DNA of 64,000 bases, taken from Promicromonospora sp. MEB111 (lineage in GTDB: Bacteria; Actinomycetota; Actinomycetes; Actinomycetales; Cellulomonadaceae). The notes under the pieces were generated by a model. That model saw only the letters and a list, made by a program, of their open reading frames with translations, did no database searches and had not been told where the DNA came from. Both the position numbers and the translations under genes were made by a program. This document shows positions 1 through 7,829 of this stretch, one piece after another (within the stretch, counting starts at the first letter, position 1; the number at the start of each line of letters is the position of its first letter). The DNA is taken from contig NZ_JARVSD010000007.1 of assembly GCF_030209445.1 (NCBI RefSeq), positions 1 through 64,000 of the forward strand. Reading direction: 5' to 3'.

Positions 1-15
1 AGTGCTGTGTTGCAT
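1..15 (-). CDS. 5' end of a gene running off the left edge
   Basis: An ATG at 13-15 on the minus strand opens a frame (M-Q-H-S-T) that leaves the window after five codons. It is preceded at a good distance by the ribosome binding site AAGGAG (complement of 21-26). Nothing can be said about the product. The perfect palindrome at 36-55 just upstream suggests it is controlled by a dimeric repressor, most likely the GntR protein encoded at 180-830. Confidence 0.55.
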
Positions 16-35
16 GAATCCTCCTTGATTACGCA

Positions 36-55
36 ATCGCCTATCGATAGGCGAT
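36..55. promoter_or_regulatory. Perfect 20-bp palindrome, probable GntR operator
   Basis: The sequence ATCGCCTATCGATAGGCGAT is its own reverse complement over all 20 bases. It lies 20 bp upstream of the start codon of the left-edge gene and between that gene and the FCD-type GntR regulator. A related copy matching 15 of 20 positions is at 861-880, upstream of the regulator itself. Repressor binding is inferred. Confidence 0.7.
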
Positions 56-179
56 AGTAGCTCGCGGCGGCGACGCGTGGCAACTACTCCCATGCGGACC
101 GGTGCCTGGTCAGCCCGAGCCCCGCACACAAGGCGCCTCCGGCCGGCCCAGGGCCCGCCGGCGCCGCGCTCCGAGCCGT

Positions 180-830
180 CTAGCGCGTCTCGTCCGGATC
201 GCGCGCGCCCGAGGCGTGCTCCGCGAACGCAGCGGCCGCGGCATCGCGGTCACCCTCGACCAGGGTCTCGATGAGATCGGCGTGCCAGGCGACCACCCGC
301 GAACGGTCACCGAGGTAGGCGGGATCACCGATTGCCCGCTGACTGACCAGCATCGGCTCGAGGGTGTCCCACTGGCGCGCGAGGACCGACAGGCCCGTTG
401 AAGCGATCACGCCACGATGGAACTCGATGTCGAGTGCGCGGAACGCCGCCCACTCGTCGGCGTCCACCGCCGCCTGCATCCTCGTGACGACTGAGCGCAG
501 CCGCGCCACATCCGTCGAGGAGATCTCGCCCGCTGCGATTCGAGCGGCCTCTGCCTCGATCGAGGCGCGCATCGTCCGCGCTATGGCGAGCTCCGCGGGC
601 GAGATCTCCGTGACGTAGCTGCCCTGCCGCGGCACCGATACGACGAGCCCGGCATGAACCAGCCGCTTCACCGCCTCGCGGACCGGCGCTTGGCTGATGC
701 CGAGCTGCCGCGCGATCTCCGACTCGACCACCCGCGAGCCAGGCGCCCGAGAACCGTCAAGGATCGACGCCAAGATCCGCTCATACACCTGGTCGGACAA
801 CAGGCCTCTACTGATCGGGGTTTCCGTCAT
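180..830 (-). CDS. GntR-family regulator, FCD (FadR-like) subfamily
   Basis: A 216-residue DNA-binding repressor or activator of the FadR/FCD type. The N-terminal winged helix-turn-helix covers about residues 10-75, with the recognition segment QLGISQAPVREAVKRL near residue 45. An all-helical FCD ligand domain follows, with the expected acidic and histidine residues (DIEFHRGV and a later WHADLIE) that usually bind a metal and a small carboxylate. The ATG at 828-830 was chosen because the HTH begins shortly after it; a longer frame to 905 adds only low-complexity residues. The gene probably controls the left-edge gene, and a diverged operator at 861-880 suggests autoregulation. The effector cannot be told from sequence. 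Confidence 0.9.
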   Translation of the reverse strand: MTETPISRGLLSDQVYERILASILDGSRAPGSRVVESEIARQLGISQAPVREAVKRLVHAGLVVSVPRQGSYVTEISPAELAIARTMRASIEAEAARIAAGEISSTDVARLRSVVTRMQAAVDADEWAAFRALDIEFHRGVIASTGLSVLARQWDTLEPMLVSQRAIGDPAYLGDRSRVVAWHADLIETLVEGDRDAAAAAFAEHASGARDPDETR

Positions 831-860
831 CGTTCGCTCCGTCGCTGTCGGGGTCCTCGG

Positions 861-880
861 AAACCCTAGCGATAGTCGAT
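861..880. promoter_or_regulatory. Diverged second copy of the GntR operator
   Basis: On the minus strand this reads ATCGACTATCGCTAGGGTTT, matching the palindrome at 36-55 at 15 of 20 positions. The left arm and centre are kept and the right arm has decayed. It sits 31-50 bp upstream of the regulator's ATG, where an autoregulatory site would be expected. Confidence 0.5.
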
Positions 881-905
881 GACGGATCGCGCCTCGATCT
901 GGCAT

Positions 906-1720
906 GGTCTCGTCGGCCGACTGAGCGCGTCCTCAGTAGCCACGCGACGAACAAGCGTCTTGACCACGCCCCAGCCCGTGGGCACGCCAGCACCCGTAGA
1001 GACTCCCGAGCCCAGGAGTACGGCGTAGACGCCAGGCCGCGCGTGCATCGACGAAGCGAGAGGGCGAAAGAGTGGACGACGGCACAGGCGTCCTTTCACG
1101 TCGAGCCAGAGCTCACAGACGGCGCCGAGGCGGCCCTCCTTCGCGCGTGCCGACTTTTCGAGTGCGGCCTGCCTTCAAAATCGAGGTGTCAGATCCGCCT
1201 GGGCCACACCGATTTTCCATAGCCGCCGGCCAATCCATCAAGGCGCTGGATCGCTCGATGGGACCGCTGCACCGATGGAAGGCATGACTTCCCCCGAAGA
1301 GCGTTTTCGTAATCCTCTGGCGGCACAGCCTTCAAAGAGTCGATTGCTTGCCAAAAGAACTCAGGAGCCACGAACATCCAGGGCCGTCTCTTCTCGTCGT
1401 ATCAGATCGGGGCACGTGTCGAGGACGGCCGGTTCGCATTCAGTGCGCCGGAGTCAAACACCGGCGGCGTCCTCGTTCAGGTCGGGGACGATTGCCAGCT
1501 TGCGCAGGGCCGCTCCGACTGCGTGAATGTATCGGACCGCCCTTTCGAGTAGGTGCCGCCATGCAGTTCGGTGTCGATGATGACGAGAATTTCAGCATTC
1601 GCCTGTGACATTCCTCACCGCAACTGCGCGTGGTGGTGGTCACTGCTGGACGAGCCTGGCAGCACCGTCGGGGAGCTCCGGAGAGCCGGCGTGCTCGCGA
1701 TCTCCGTGGGCTGACAAGGT
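906..1720. other. Gene-poor stretch with decayed coding-like fragments
   Basis: No intact gene is supported over about 800 bases. Base composition is lower in GC than in the neighbours. Short minus-strand pieces look protein-like (around 1290-1377, beginning MFVAPEFFWQAIDSLKAVPP, and around 1500-1600, including VRYIHAVGAALRKLAIVPDL) but are broken by stops and frame changes. A decayed accessory gene or mobile-element remnant is the likeliest reading; no family was recognised. Confidence 0.4.
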
Positions 1721-2425
1721 TTAGCGTGGGGTTCGGGATCCGGTGCGATAGCGGGTGAGCATAAGGGCGACGGCTTCGTCCACGATTGTGGTGTCGGTGG
1801 GGTCGGGCGGGATGAAGTCGGTCCGGACGAGCTGAGGCCACAGGAGTTGGCCGCAGATCATGCCGAGGAACTGTTCGGCCACTGCAGACGTCGGCTGTGC
1901 CTGGCCGTCGGCCGAACGGAAGTCGAGTGTGCCGGCCCGCGCTTCAGCGTCCAGGTAGTCGCGGAGCCGGTCGAAGAAGGGTCCGCGGTCGATGGCGAAA
2001 CCGGTGCCGACGATGTCGGCGAGCTCCGGCATCTGCGGAAGTTCGGTGATGATGAGACGGCACAGCGCCGCCGTCCCCGGCCGCGAGACCAAGCAGGCGT
2101 AGTCGCGGCCGATGTGGTCCAGACCGAACCGGGGATCACCGGGCGGAGGCGGGTCGGCGTACTGCACGTCCAGTTGCCACTGCTCGGCGGTAACGGCGGC
2201 GAACAGCGCAGCCTTGGAGGGGTACCGCTTGAAGAGGGTGCCGGTGGAGACGCGGGCCTCCCTGGCGATCTGGGCCAGGGAGGTCTTGTCGTATCCCCGG
2301 GCGAGGAAGAGGTCGCGGGCGGCGCGGATGATGCGCGCGCGGTTCTCGGCCTTGATCTGCGCGTGATACCCGGGCTCGCACGCGTCGCCCCCGTTTTCTG
2401 CTCGGTCATGGTCCATCACCGTCAT
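1721..2425 (-). CDS. TetR-family transcriptional repressor
   Basis: A 234-residue TetR-type repressor. After about 25 residues comes the helix-turn-helix domain (IIRAARDLFLARGYDKTSLA, then IAREARVSTGTLFKRYPSKA), followed by a helical ligand and dimer domain with no recognised ligand signature. The ATG at 2423-2425 is preceded by a GAGGAG ribosome binding site; a second ATG three codons in is possible. It lies 40 bp downstream of the SDR gene on the same strand, so the two likely form an operon. Two matching palindromic operators upstream of the SDR gene (3250-3269 and 3301-3320) imply that it represses the oxidoreductase and itself. Confidence 0.92.
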   Translation of the reverse strand: MTVMDHDRAENGGDACEPGYHAQIKAENRARIIRAARDLFLARGYDKTSLAQIAREARVSTGTLFKRYPSKAALFAAVTAEQWQLDVQYADPPPPGDPRFGLDHIGRDYACLVSRPGTAALCRLIITELPQMPELADIVGTGFAIDRGPFFDRLRDYLDAEARAGTLDFRSADGQAQPTSAVAEQFLGMICGQLLWPQLVRTDFIPPDPTDTTIVDEAVALMLTRYRTGSRTPR

Positions 2426-2465
2426 GTCCGCGCTCCTCGCTCGTCTCCCGGCCGCGTCCTCGCTG

Positions 2466-3227
2466 TCAGAGGACGGTCTGGCCGCCGTCCAGGATAAGGT
2501 CCTGGCCCACGACGAAGGCGGAGGCATCGGAGGCGAGGTACACGACGGCTTCCGCAACCTCCTCGGGCAATCCCATGCGGCCCAGCGGGATGCCGGCGCT
2601 GATCGCCCCCAGAACCGCCGTCTGTTGCGCGGGGTCCTCGATCCCGAGCTTGGCGCCGGAGTACAGCGGGGTGTCCACCGGGCCCGGGCTGACCGCGTTG
2701 AACCGGATGCCGTGCGACCTGAGCAGGTCCGCGTTCCATGACCGCATCAGAGAACCGCCAGCTGCCTTCGTCGCGGCGTAGGCGTTCGACCGACCATAGC
2801 CGCCGTGCGCACTGGCGGACGCGTTGAGGATGACTGAGGACGGGTTGGCCAGCACGGGCACCAGGGCCTGCGTGAGAAAGAAGACGCTCTTGACGTTGAT
2901 GTCGAAGAACCGGTCGAAGCTGTCCTCCGTGTGGTCCTCGAACGGCCGCCAGTCCGAGACGCCGGCGTTCAGGAACGCCACGTCCAGCTCCCCGAAGTGC
3001 TCACGCACCCGCTCCGCCAGACCGCGCTGCGCATCCAGATCACGCGCATCAGCCTGCACCACCGGCACCTTGTCCCCGAGGACCTGCCGCGCCTTGTCGA
3101 TGCTGGCCGGGGTCACGCCGGTGACCAGCACGTCAGCCCCCTCCGCGACAAAAAGCTGCGCGGTCTCCAGGCCGATCCCGCTCGTGCCGCCGGTGATGAG
3201 GGCGCGCTTGCCCGCAAGACGATTCAT
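2466..3227 (-). CDS. Short-chain dehydrogenase/reductase
   Basis: A 253-residue classical SDR, an NAD(P)-dependent oxidoreductase of the cytoplasm. It has the nucleotide motif TGGTSGIG near residue 13, the NAG motif in LNAGVSDW, a Ser-Tyr-Lys active site (NASASAHGGYG with YAATK) and a C-terminal GQDLILDGGQT typical of the family. Length is standard. The substrate is unknown. SDR-TetR pairs of this kind usually answer electrophilic or quinone-like compounds, which is inference. It is the first gene of a two-gene operon with the downstream TetR and has a clear promoter overlapping a repressor site. Confidence 0.92.
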   Translation of the reverse strand: MNRLAGKRALITGGTSGIGLETAQLFVAEGADVLVTGVTPASIDKARQVLGDKVPVVQADARDLDAQRGLAERVREHFGELDVAFLNAGVSDWRPFEDHTEDSFDRFFDINVKSVFFLTQALVPVLANPSSVILNASASAHGGYGRSNAYAATKAAGGSLMRSWNADLLRSHGIRFNAVSPGPVDTPLYSGAKLGIEDPAQQTAVLGAISAGIPLGRMGLPEEVAEAVVYLASDASAFVVGQDLILDGGQTVL

Positions 3228-3249
3228 GTTGTTCCTTGCCGAGTCGTTA

Positions 3250-3269
3250 GGTAAGTCGATGGACTCACC
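3250..3269. promoter_or_regulatory. TetR operator 1
   Basis: GGTAAGT-N6-ACTCACC is a 7-bp inverted repeat with one mismatch. It lies between the promoter -10 element and the SDR start codon. Its centre is 51 bp from the second site at 3301-3320. Confidence 0.75.
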
Positions 3270-3276
3270 ACACGGA

Positions 3277-3305
3277 CGATAAGCCCCCTACCGCCCAAGA
3301 GGCAA
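3277..3305 (-). promoter_or_regulatory. Promoter of the SDR-TetR operon
   Basis: On the minus strand, -35 TTGCCT (complement of 3300-3305) and -10 TTATCG (complement of 3277-3282) are separated by exactly 17 bases. The -35 element overlaps operator 2, and operator 1 lies just downstream, so a bound TetR dimer at either site would block transcription. Confidence 0.55.
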
Positions 3306-3320
3306 GTTGGTCGACTTACC
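3301..3320. promoter_or_regulatory. TetR operator 2
   Basis: GGCAAGT-N6-ACTTACC is a 7-bp inverted repeat with one mismatch and the same architecture as operator 1. It overlaps the -35 element of the SDR promoter. Confidence 0.75.
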
Positions 3321-3719
3321 ATCGAGCTGGTCGGGTATTGCGCCGGCAGGGCCCCCTCCGGCACCGGCCGCGCCGACGGGCACAGAGGCGCCTCCTGGAG
3401 GCTTGAGCGACCCAGCGTTAGCCCCCTAACCCTGTTGTCAGCCAGCCGTTGAGCAAGACGGGCTTGAGAAGCGCGAACGCTTCGTCGAGCAGCCGATCAA
3501 AATCCACTGCTGCCTCGCGAATCACCTATTCGGCGGAGCTGAAATCAAGGCATTTCGGTGCCGCGAGGGTGATAGCGCAAGCCTGAAAGTCCCTGTCCCG
3601 GCCGGCACCGGGAAAGCGCTGGCCACGAGGGGCGCGAGAACTCATCCACACCAGGTGCTTCTGCTTCGAACCCGGCTCGGTCCTGTTCCCCGACTCAGCA
3701 CCCAATGGAAAGACGCGGC
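3321..3719. other. Intergenic stretch without a supported gene
   Basis: About 400 bases with no frame that looks like a real gene. It holds one copy of an exact 19-bp repeat (3694-3712) whose other copy is at 21592-21610 in the scrap region. A GGTTCGAA motif near 3670 recalls a tRNA T-loop, but no stem pairs around it. It may contain decayed mobile DNA. Confidence 0.4.
3694..3712. repeat. 19-bp dispersed repeat, copy 1
   Basis: CTCAGCACCCAATGGAAAG occurs here and again, in the same orientation, at 21592-21610. Both copies are in gene-free DNA. Confidence 0.6.
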
Positions 3720-4742
3720 TCAGCCGGCGGCGATCTCCGAGGCCTGCGCCCGCCACCACGGGGTCTCGACGAAACCGCGCTTGAGGTAGAGCACCTCCAG
3801 GGACGCGTTCCAGCCCTCCACGCCGTCCAGGCGGGCGAGCGACCCCGTGATGAAGGCGTACAGCTCCTCCACCGTGGGCGTGATGATCTCGCACAGCAGG
3901 GAGTTCTCGTCGAGCATCGCGGCCAGGTACCGCACGAATGGGTACCGGGCCAGCTCGTGGGCCACCGCGTCGATGCGGGACGGCGCCACCTTCACCGTCA
4001 TCAAGGCCTCCGAGCTCATCCCGAGCGCAGCCGACGGGACGAGGGTGAGCAGGCTGATGCACTGGGACGCCCGCAGGCGCTCGAACCTGCGCCGCACACT
4101 GGACTCGTTCATGCCGACCTCGTCGGCGATGCTCTGGAACGTGCGGCGCCCGTCGTCGCGCAGGGCCGCGATGATCTGCCGGTCCGCGTCGTCGAAGTGC
4201 TCGGGCGCGCAGGTGACCGGCTCTGCGGCCTCGGCCTCGTCGCCCTCGGCCGGCGGGCCCAGCAGCTCCCGGTAGAGCTGTCGCCCCCAGTCGAAGCTCA
4301 CCTTGTAGACGTGCAGGATCAGGTCGCTGCGCCAGCGTTCCACGCCCGGCACCGACTGCACCTCCTGGAGGACGCGCGCGTGGTGCGCCGCGCCGCCGCG
4401 CACGACGAGCTCGAGGATGACGTCGTAGCCACCGGTGACGATGGTGCAGAACCGCACGTCAGGGTTGGCCGCGAGCGCGGCGGCGACCTGGACCTGGGTG
4501 CCGGTGGCGCAGTTGATGCGTACCCAGAAGGAGTCGGAGGGTCCGTCGGCGCCGAGCGCGGGTACGGCGGCCACGCGAACGACGCCGTCGGCGATGAGCT
4601 GCTGGCCGCGGCGGGAGACCGTGGTGACGGAGCCGTCGACGGCCTCGGCGACGGCGCGCCAGCTCGCGCGACCGTCGTGCTGCAGCGCGACGACGATGCG
4701 CTTGTCGAGGTCGTCGAGGTCTTCCAGGGTTGCGAGGTTCAT
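3720..4742 (-). CDS. Tandem Lrp/AsnC-family regulator
   Basis: A 340-residue protein, about twice the usual Lrp length of 150. It has two Lrp/AsnC helix-turn-helix regions: residues about 7-55 (DLDKRIVVALQHDGRASWRA) and about 185-235 (DADRQIIAALRDDGRRTFQS, then NESSVRRRFERL). Each is followed by a RAM-type ligand domain (FCTIVTGGYDVILELVV; then YLAAMLDENSLLCEIIT). It probably binds DNA and senses an amino acid. The start overlaps the stop of the upstream hydrolase (ATGA), making it the last gene of the peptide-use operon and a likely feedback sensor of the amino acids released. An extended frame towards 4919 lacks homology. Confidence 0.9.
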   Translation of the reverse strand: MNLATLEDLDDLDKRIVVALQHDGRASWRAVAEAVDGSVTTVSRRGQQLIADGVVRVAAVPALGADGPSDSFWVRINCATGTQVQVAAALAANPDVRFCTIVTGGYDVILELVVRGGAAHHARVLQEVQSVPGVERWRSDLILHVYKVSFDWGRQLYRELLGPPAEGDEAEAAEPVTCAPEHFDDADRQIIAALRDDGRRTFQSIADEVGMNESSVRRRFERLRASQCISLLTLVPSAALGMSSEALMTVKVAPSRIDAVAHELARYPFVRYLAAMLDENSLLCEIITPTVEELYAFITGSLARLDGVEGWNASLEVLYLKRGFVETPWWRAQASEIAAG

Positions 4743-5671
4743 GCGCGCCCGGCGGCCGTCGTCGGCCCGGCTGCGGGAGCCGGCGGGTACGTCTCGTGCA
4801 GGAAATCGCGCACTACCCGGGTCCACTCCTCGGCTTCTTCGATCTGGGGTGAGTGCCCGGAGTGCTCGAAGATGACGAGGCGAGCGTCCGGGATCAGCTC
4901 GGTGATGGTCTGCGAGCACGATACCGGGGTGATCCAGTCGGTCCTGCCCACCGTGACCAGCGTCGGCGCACTGATTGCGGGGAGCTGGGGCTTGAGGTCG
5001 TACGCGGGCAGGTTCACGGAGAAGGCGTAGTTGTGCGCCTCGTAGCGGTAGGGGGTGGCGGCGACCTTGCGCTGGACGGCTTCGGGGTCGTACACGTAGT
5101 CGTACAGGGGCAGGATCTCGCGCCAGCAGTCGCGCAGGTCGTCGTCGTCACGGACACGGCCCTGGTCGATGCGGTCGAACTTGTCCATGTCGACGGTCAC
5201 CCGGTCGGAGGCCAGGGCGTTGTCCCGGGCGAGGTGGGCGTTGCCGTGGTCGGGCGAGGTGTCGCGCAGCACGACGGCGGCTACCCGCTCGGGGTACCGG
5301 ATGGCGTACTCCATGGCCATGAACCCGCCGTAGGAGCCGCCGGCGATGGCGACGCGCTCGGCGCCGGCCCACTCGCGCAGGGCGTCCAGGTCGGCGGCCC
5401 ACTGCTCGTGGCTGAAGGTGCCGGAGCCCTCGGACGTGCCGCTGCCGCGCGCGTCGAACACGACCACGCGGTACTCGTCGGCGAGGCGGCCGAAGCTGGC
5501 GCGCGGCTCGGCCCGGGAGCCGAGACCCGGCGCGCCGTGGTGGGTGAGGATCACGGGCGCGCCCTCGGGGCCGAGCACCTCGACGGCGAGCTCGTTGCCG
5601 TTGATCGTCACGCGCTGCGCGGTGCTGGTGGCGGCGGCGAACTCGGGCGAGACGTCGTCGGTCGCGGTCAT
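4739..5671 (-). CDS. Alpha/beta hydrolase, proline iminopeptidase-like
   Basis: A 310-residue cytoplasmic alpha/beta hydrolase. The oxyanion segment is THHGAPGLGSR, the nucleophile elbow is IAGGSYGGFMAMEYA, and the catalytic His is in EHSGHSPQIEEAEEW near the C terminus. A DARGSGTSEG segment fits the proline iminopeptidase (S33) group, which removes N-terminal proline from peptides. The ATG at 5669-5671 has the ribosome binding site GAGAGG. It lies between the M24 gene (47-bp gap) and the Lrp gene (4-bp overlap), which supports a role in peptide breakdown; another amide or ester hydrolase activity is possible. Confidence 0.82.
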   Translation of the reverse strand: MTATDDVSPEFAAATSTAQRVTINGNELAVEVLGPEGAPVILTHHGAPGLGSRAEPRASFGRLADEYRVVVFDARGSGTSEGSGTFSHEQWAADLDALREWAGAERVAIAGGSYGGFMAMEYAIRYPERVAAVVLRDTSPDHGNAHLARDNALASDRVTVDMDKFDRIDQGRVRDDDDLRDCWREILPLYDYVYDPEAVQRKVAATPYRYEAHNYAFSVNLPAYDLKPQLPAISAPTLVTVGRTDWITPVSCSQTITELIPDARLVIFEHSGHSPQIEEAEEWTRVVRDFLHETYPPAPAAGPTTAAGRA

Positions 5672-5718
5672 GGCGGGGTCCTCTCGTCGGGGGAAGTCGT
5701 GGGATGGGACGGGCCGGC

Positions 5719-6903
5719 TCAGACCGGGATCACGCAGTCGTCGAGCGAGCGCGGGTACGCGGTGAGCGGCTGCGACCCGGTGTCGGTGACAACCATGCTG
5801 TCGCTGATGCGGTACCCGGCGTGGCCGGGCACGTAGAGGCCGGGCTCGTTGGAGACCACCATCCCGGGCTCCAGGGGCGTGTCGTCGCCGTCCTCCAGCC
5901 ACGGGGGCTCGTGCATGCCGAGCCCGATGCCGTGGCCCTGCCGGTGGCGCAGGTACTGTCCGAGCCCGGCGCCCCGGATCACGTCCAGGCAACGGGCGTT
6001 GCTCCGGGAGCAGGGCTCGCCCGGGGCGATGGCCCGGCTGCCCTCGGCCTGCGCGAGCCGCACGGTGTCGTGGTAGCGGCGCTGGTCAGCCGTCGGCTCG
6101 CCGAGCACGAACGTGCGCTCCCCCTCCACGAACCGGCCGCCGACGGCGCAGCCGAGGGAGAGCATGAAGGTGTCGCCGGGGCGCAGCCGGTAGCCGGAGG
6201 GCAGGCCGTGCGGGATGGCCGAGTTGGGGCCCGCGTACACGAGCCCGCCGGCCAGCGGCGAGACCACCACGACGTCGTCGTGCTCGTCGTACATGGTGGT
6301 CGTGCCCACCGAGGTGACGTGCCGCGCGAGCTCCTGCTCGCTCGGCAGGTCGCCGCCCGCTGCGACGGCCTCGGTCACCAGGGCGACGCCGGCGGTGAGC
6401 ATGAGGTCGGTGATCCGTGCCGCCTCCTGGTGCAGCACCAGCTCCTCCGGGAGCTTGCGGTACCGGGCCTTGGTGACGAGCTCGGTCGGCACCCACTGCG
6501 CCGCGGTCAGCGCGCCCTGGGCGAGGGCGAGCCGGTGCTGGGTGACGAGCGTGGTGACCCCCAGCCGTCCCCGGACGCGCCCGGCGGCCCGGGCGAGGGC
6601 GGCGAACGGGTTCTCCACGCCCGGGTACTCGGCGTACGACACGATCTCGGCGCGGGCGTGCTGCTCCTGCGCGTGCTGCCGCTCCAGCTCCGGGACCAGC
6701 AGGAGCGCAGGCCCCTCGGGCCGCAGGAGCACGGCCACGGGCCGCTCCCCCGGGTGGTGGAAGAAACCGGTCAGGTAAGCGACGTCCTCGGGGTGGTCGG
6801 TCAGTACGGCATCGAGGTCCTCGGCGGCGAGCCGGTCCCGGACGCCGTCCTGCAGCCGGTCCAGGACGTCGGCGGGCAGTCGCTGCGGGAAACGGGTGCT
6901 CAT
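5719..6903 (-). CDS. M24 (Xaa-Pro aminopeptidase/creatinase fold) family protein with altered metal site
   Basis: A 394-residue pita-bread-fold protein: creatinase N-domain at about residues 1-150 and M24 domain at about 160-390. The conserved histidine (GHGIGLGMHE) and one glutamate (SNEPGLYV) are present. The other metal ligands differ: the first Asp is replaced in MLSLGCAVGG, the second lies in FVEGERTF where SDxTRTF is usual, and the last Glu is Ser in GYRISDSMVV. It may therefore act without metal, as creatinase does, or be non-peptidolytic. Its start overlaps the permease stop (ATGA). Context favours cleavage of Xaa-Pro or related amide bonds in imported peptides. Confidence 0.85.
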   Translation of the reverse strand: MSTRFPQRLPADVLDRLQDGVRDRLAAEDLDAVLTDHPEDVAYLTGFFHHPGERPVAVLLRPEGPALLLVPELERQHAQEQHARAEIVSYAEYPGVENPFAALARAAGRVRGRLGVTTLVTQHRLALAQGALTAAQWVPTELVTKARYRKLPEELVLHQEAARITDLMLTAGVALVTEAVAAGGDLPSEQELARHVTSVGTTTMYDEHDDVVVVSPLAGGLVYAGPNSAIPHGLPSGYRLRPGDTFMLSLGCAVGGRFVEGERTFVLGEPTADQRRYHDTVRLAQAEGSRAIAPGEPCSRSNARCLDVIRGAGLGQYLRHRQGHGIGLGMHEPPWLEDGDDTPLEPGMVVSNEPGLYVPGHAGYRISDSMVVTDTGSQPLTAYPRSLDDCVIPV

Positions 6904-7829
6904 CGGTCGTGGTTCCTCGGGTTGCGGGCGTCGTTGTAGGCGATCGACACGAGGGTGGCGGACAGGACGAGCGCGAGGATCGCGAGCGACGGGAACAGCG
7001 TGAGCCACCAGGCGCTCACCATGGCCCCGGACTGCTGCGCCTCGTAAAGGATGCGACCCCACGACCAGGTGGTCGGGTCGCCCAGACCCAGGAAGGCCAG
7101 GCCCGCCGCCGAGAGCACGGCGCGCGACGCCGTGACCACCACGGAGACCACGACCACCGGGGTGACGGCCGGCACCACGTGCCTGCCGATGATCCAGGCG
7201 GCGTTGCGGGTCATCAGCCGCGCGGCGTCGACGTACGGCAGCCCGACGACGGCCAGGGCCTGCGAGCGGACCAACCGGGTCACCTCGGGCCAGGAGAACG
7301 CGGCCACGACCAGGATGATCGTCGTGGTGCTCGGGCCCGCGAGGGCGGCCACGAGGATCATCAGCGGGAGCACCGGCAACGAGAGGGTCAGGTCCACGAG
7401 CACCCCCACGACGGCGTCGACCCGGCGGAAGTACGCGCCGACGACGGCGACCAGCGTGCCGAACGCGATCGCGATGGCCGACGCCGCCACGGCGACCAGC
7501 ACGGACTGGCGGGTGCCCCAGACCACCTCGGCGAGCACGTCGCGACCCAGGGCGTCGGTCCCGAACGGGTGGGCCCCGCCAGGCGGCTGCAACACGTCGG
7601 GGCCGTAGCTCGCCGGAGGCTCGGACAGGACCGGGGCGAACACGCTGACCAGGACGATCAGCGCCAGCACCGCGAGCGAGAAGACGCCCAGCGGCTGGCG
7701 CCGGAAGGCGCGCCAGGTGGCGCTGCCGGCGCGGCGGCCCCGGCCCGGTTCGTCGAGCGGCGCCCCGGTCAGGGCGGGGTCGGTGAGGGCCTGGTCGGTG
7801 AGGGCCGGGTCGGTCAGGGGTGCGGTCAC
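6900..7829 (-). CDS. Peptide ABC transporter permease, DppC-like
   Basis: A 309-residue inner-membrane permease. After a polar N-terminal tail of about 40 residues comes the first membrane segment (LGVFSLAVLALIVLVSVFAP), and about five more follow. The HPFGTDALGRDVLAEVVWGTR segment is typical of DppC/OppC, and the cytoplasmic loop for the ATPase is around LPYVDAARLMTRNAAWIIGR. The tail contains a five-residue repeat, ALTDP/ALTDQ/ALTDP/ALTGA. The GTG start at 7827-7829 overlaps the DppB stop (GTGA), and its own stop overlaps the M24 start. It works with the DppB partner, the family-5 binding protein and the divergent ATPase. Confidence 0.93.
   Translation of the reverse strand: MTAPLTDPALTDQALTDPALTGAPLDEPGRGRRAGSATWRAFRRQPLGVFSLAVLALIVLVSVFAPVLSEPPASYGPDVLQPPGGAHPFGTDALGRDVLAEVVWGTRQSVLVAVAASAIAIAFGTLVAVVGAYFRRVDAVVGVLVDLTLSLPVLPLMILVAALAGPSTTTIILVVAAFSWPEVTRLVRSQALAVVGLPYVDAARLMTRNAAWIIGRHVVPAVTPVVVVSVVVTASRAVLSAAGLAFLGLGDPTTWSWGRILYEAQQSGAMVSAWWLTLFPSLAILALVLSATLVSIAYNDARNPRNHDR

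Noticed and set aside
3640-3700. Possible tRNA fragment, from the GGTTCGAA motif
   Set aside because: The bases on either side do not form a T-stem, and no acceptor or anticodon arm is present.
3526-4062. A minus-strand frame entering the Lrp gene
   Set aside because: It overlaps the conserved end of the Lrp protein in another frame and has no domain features.
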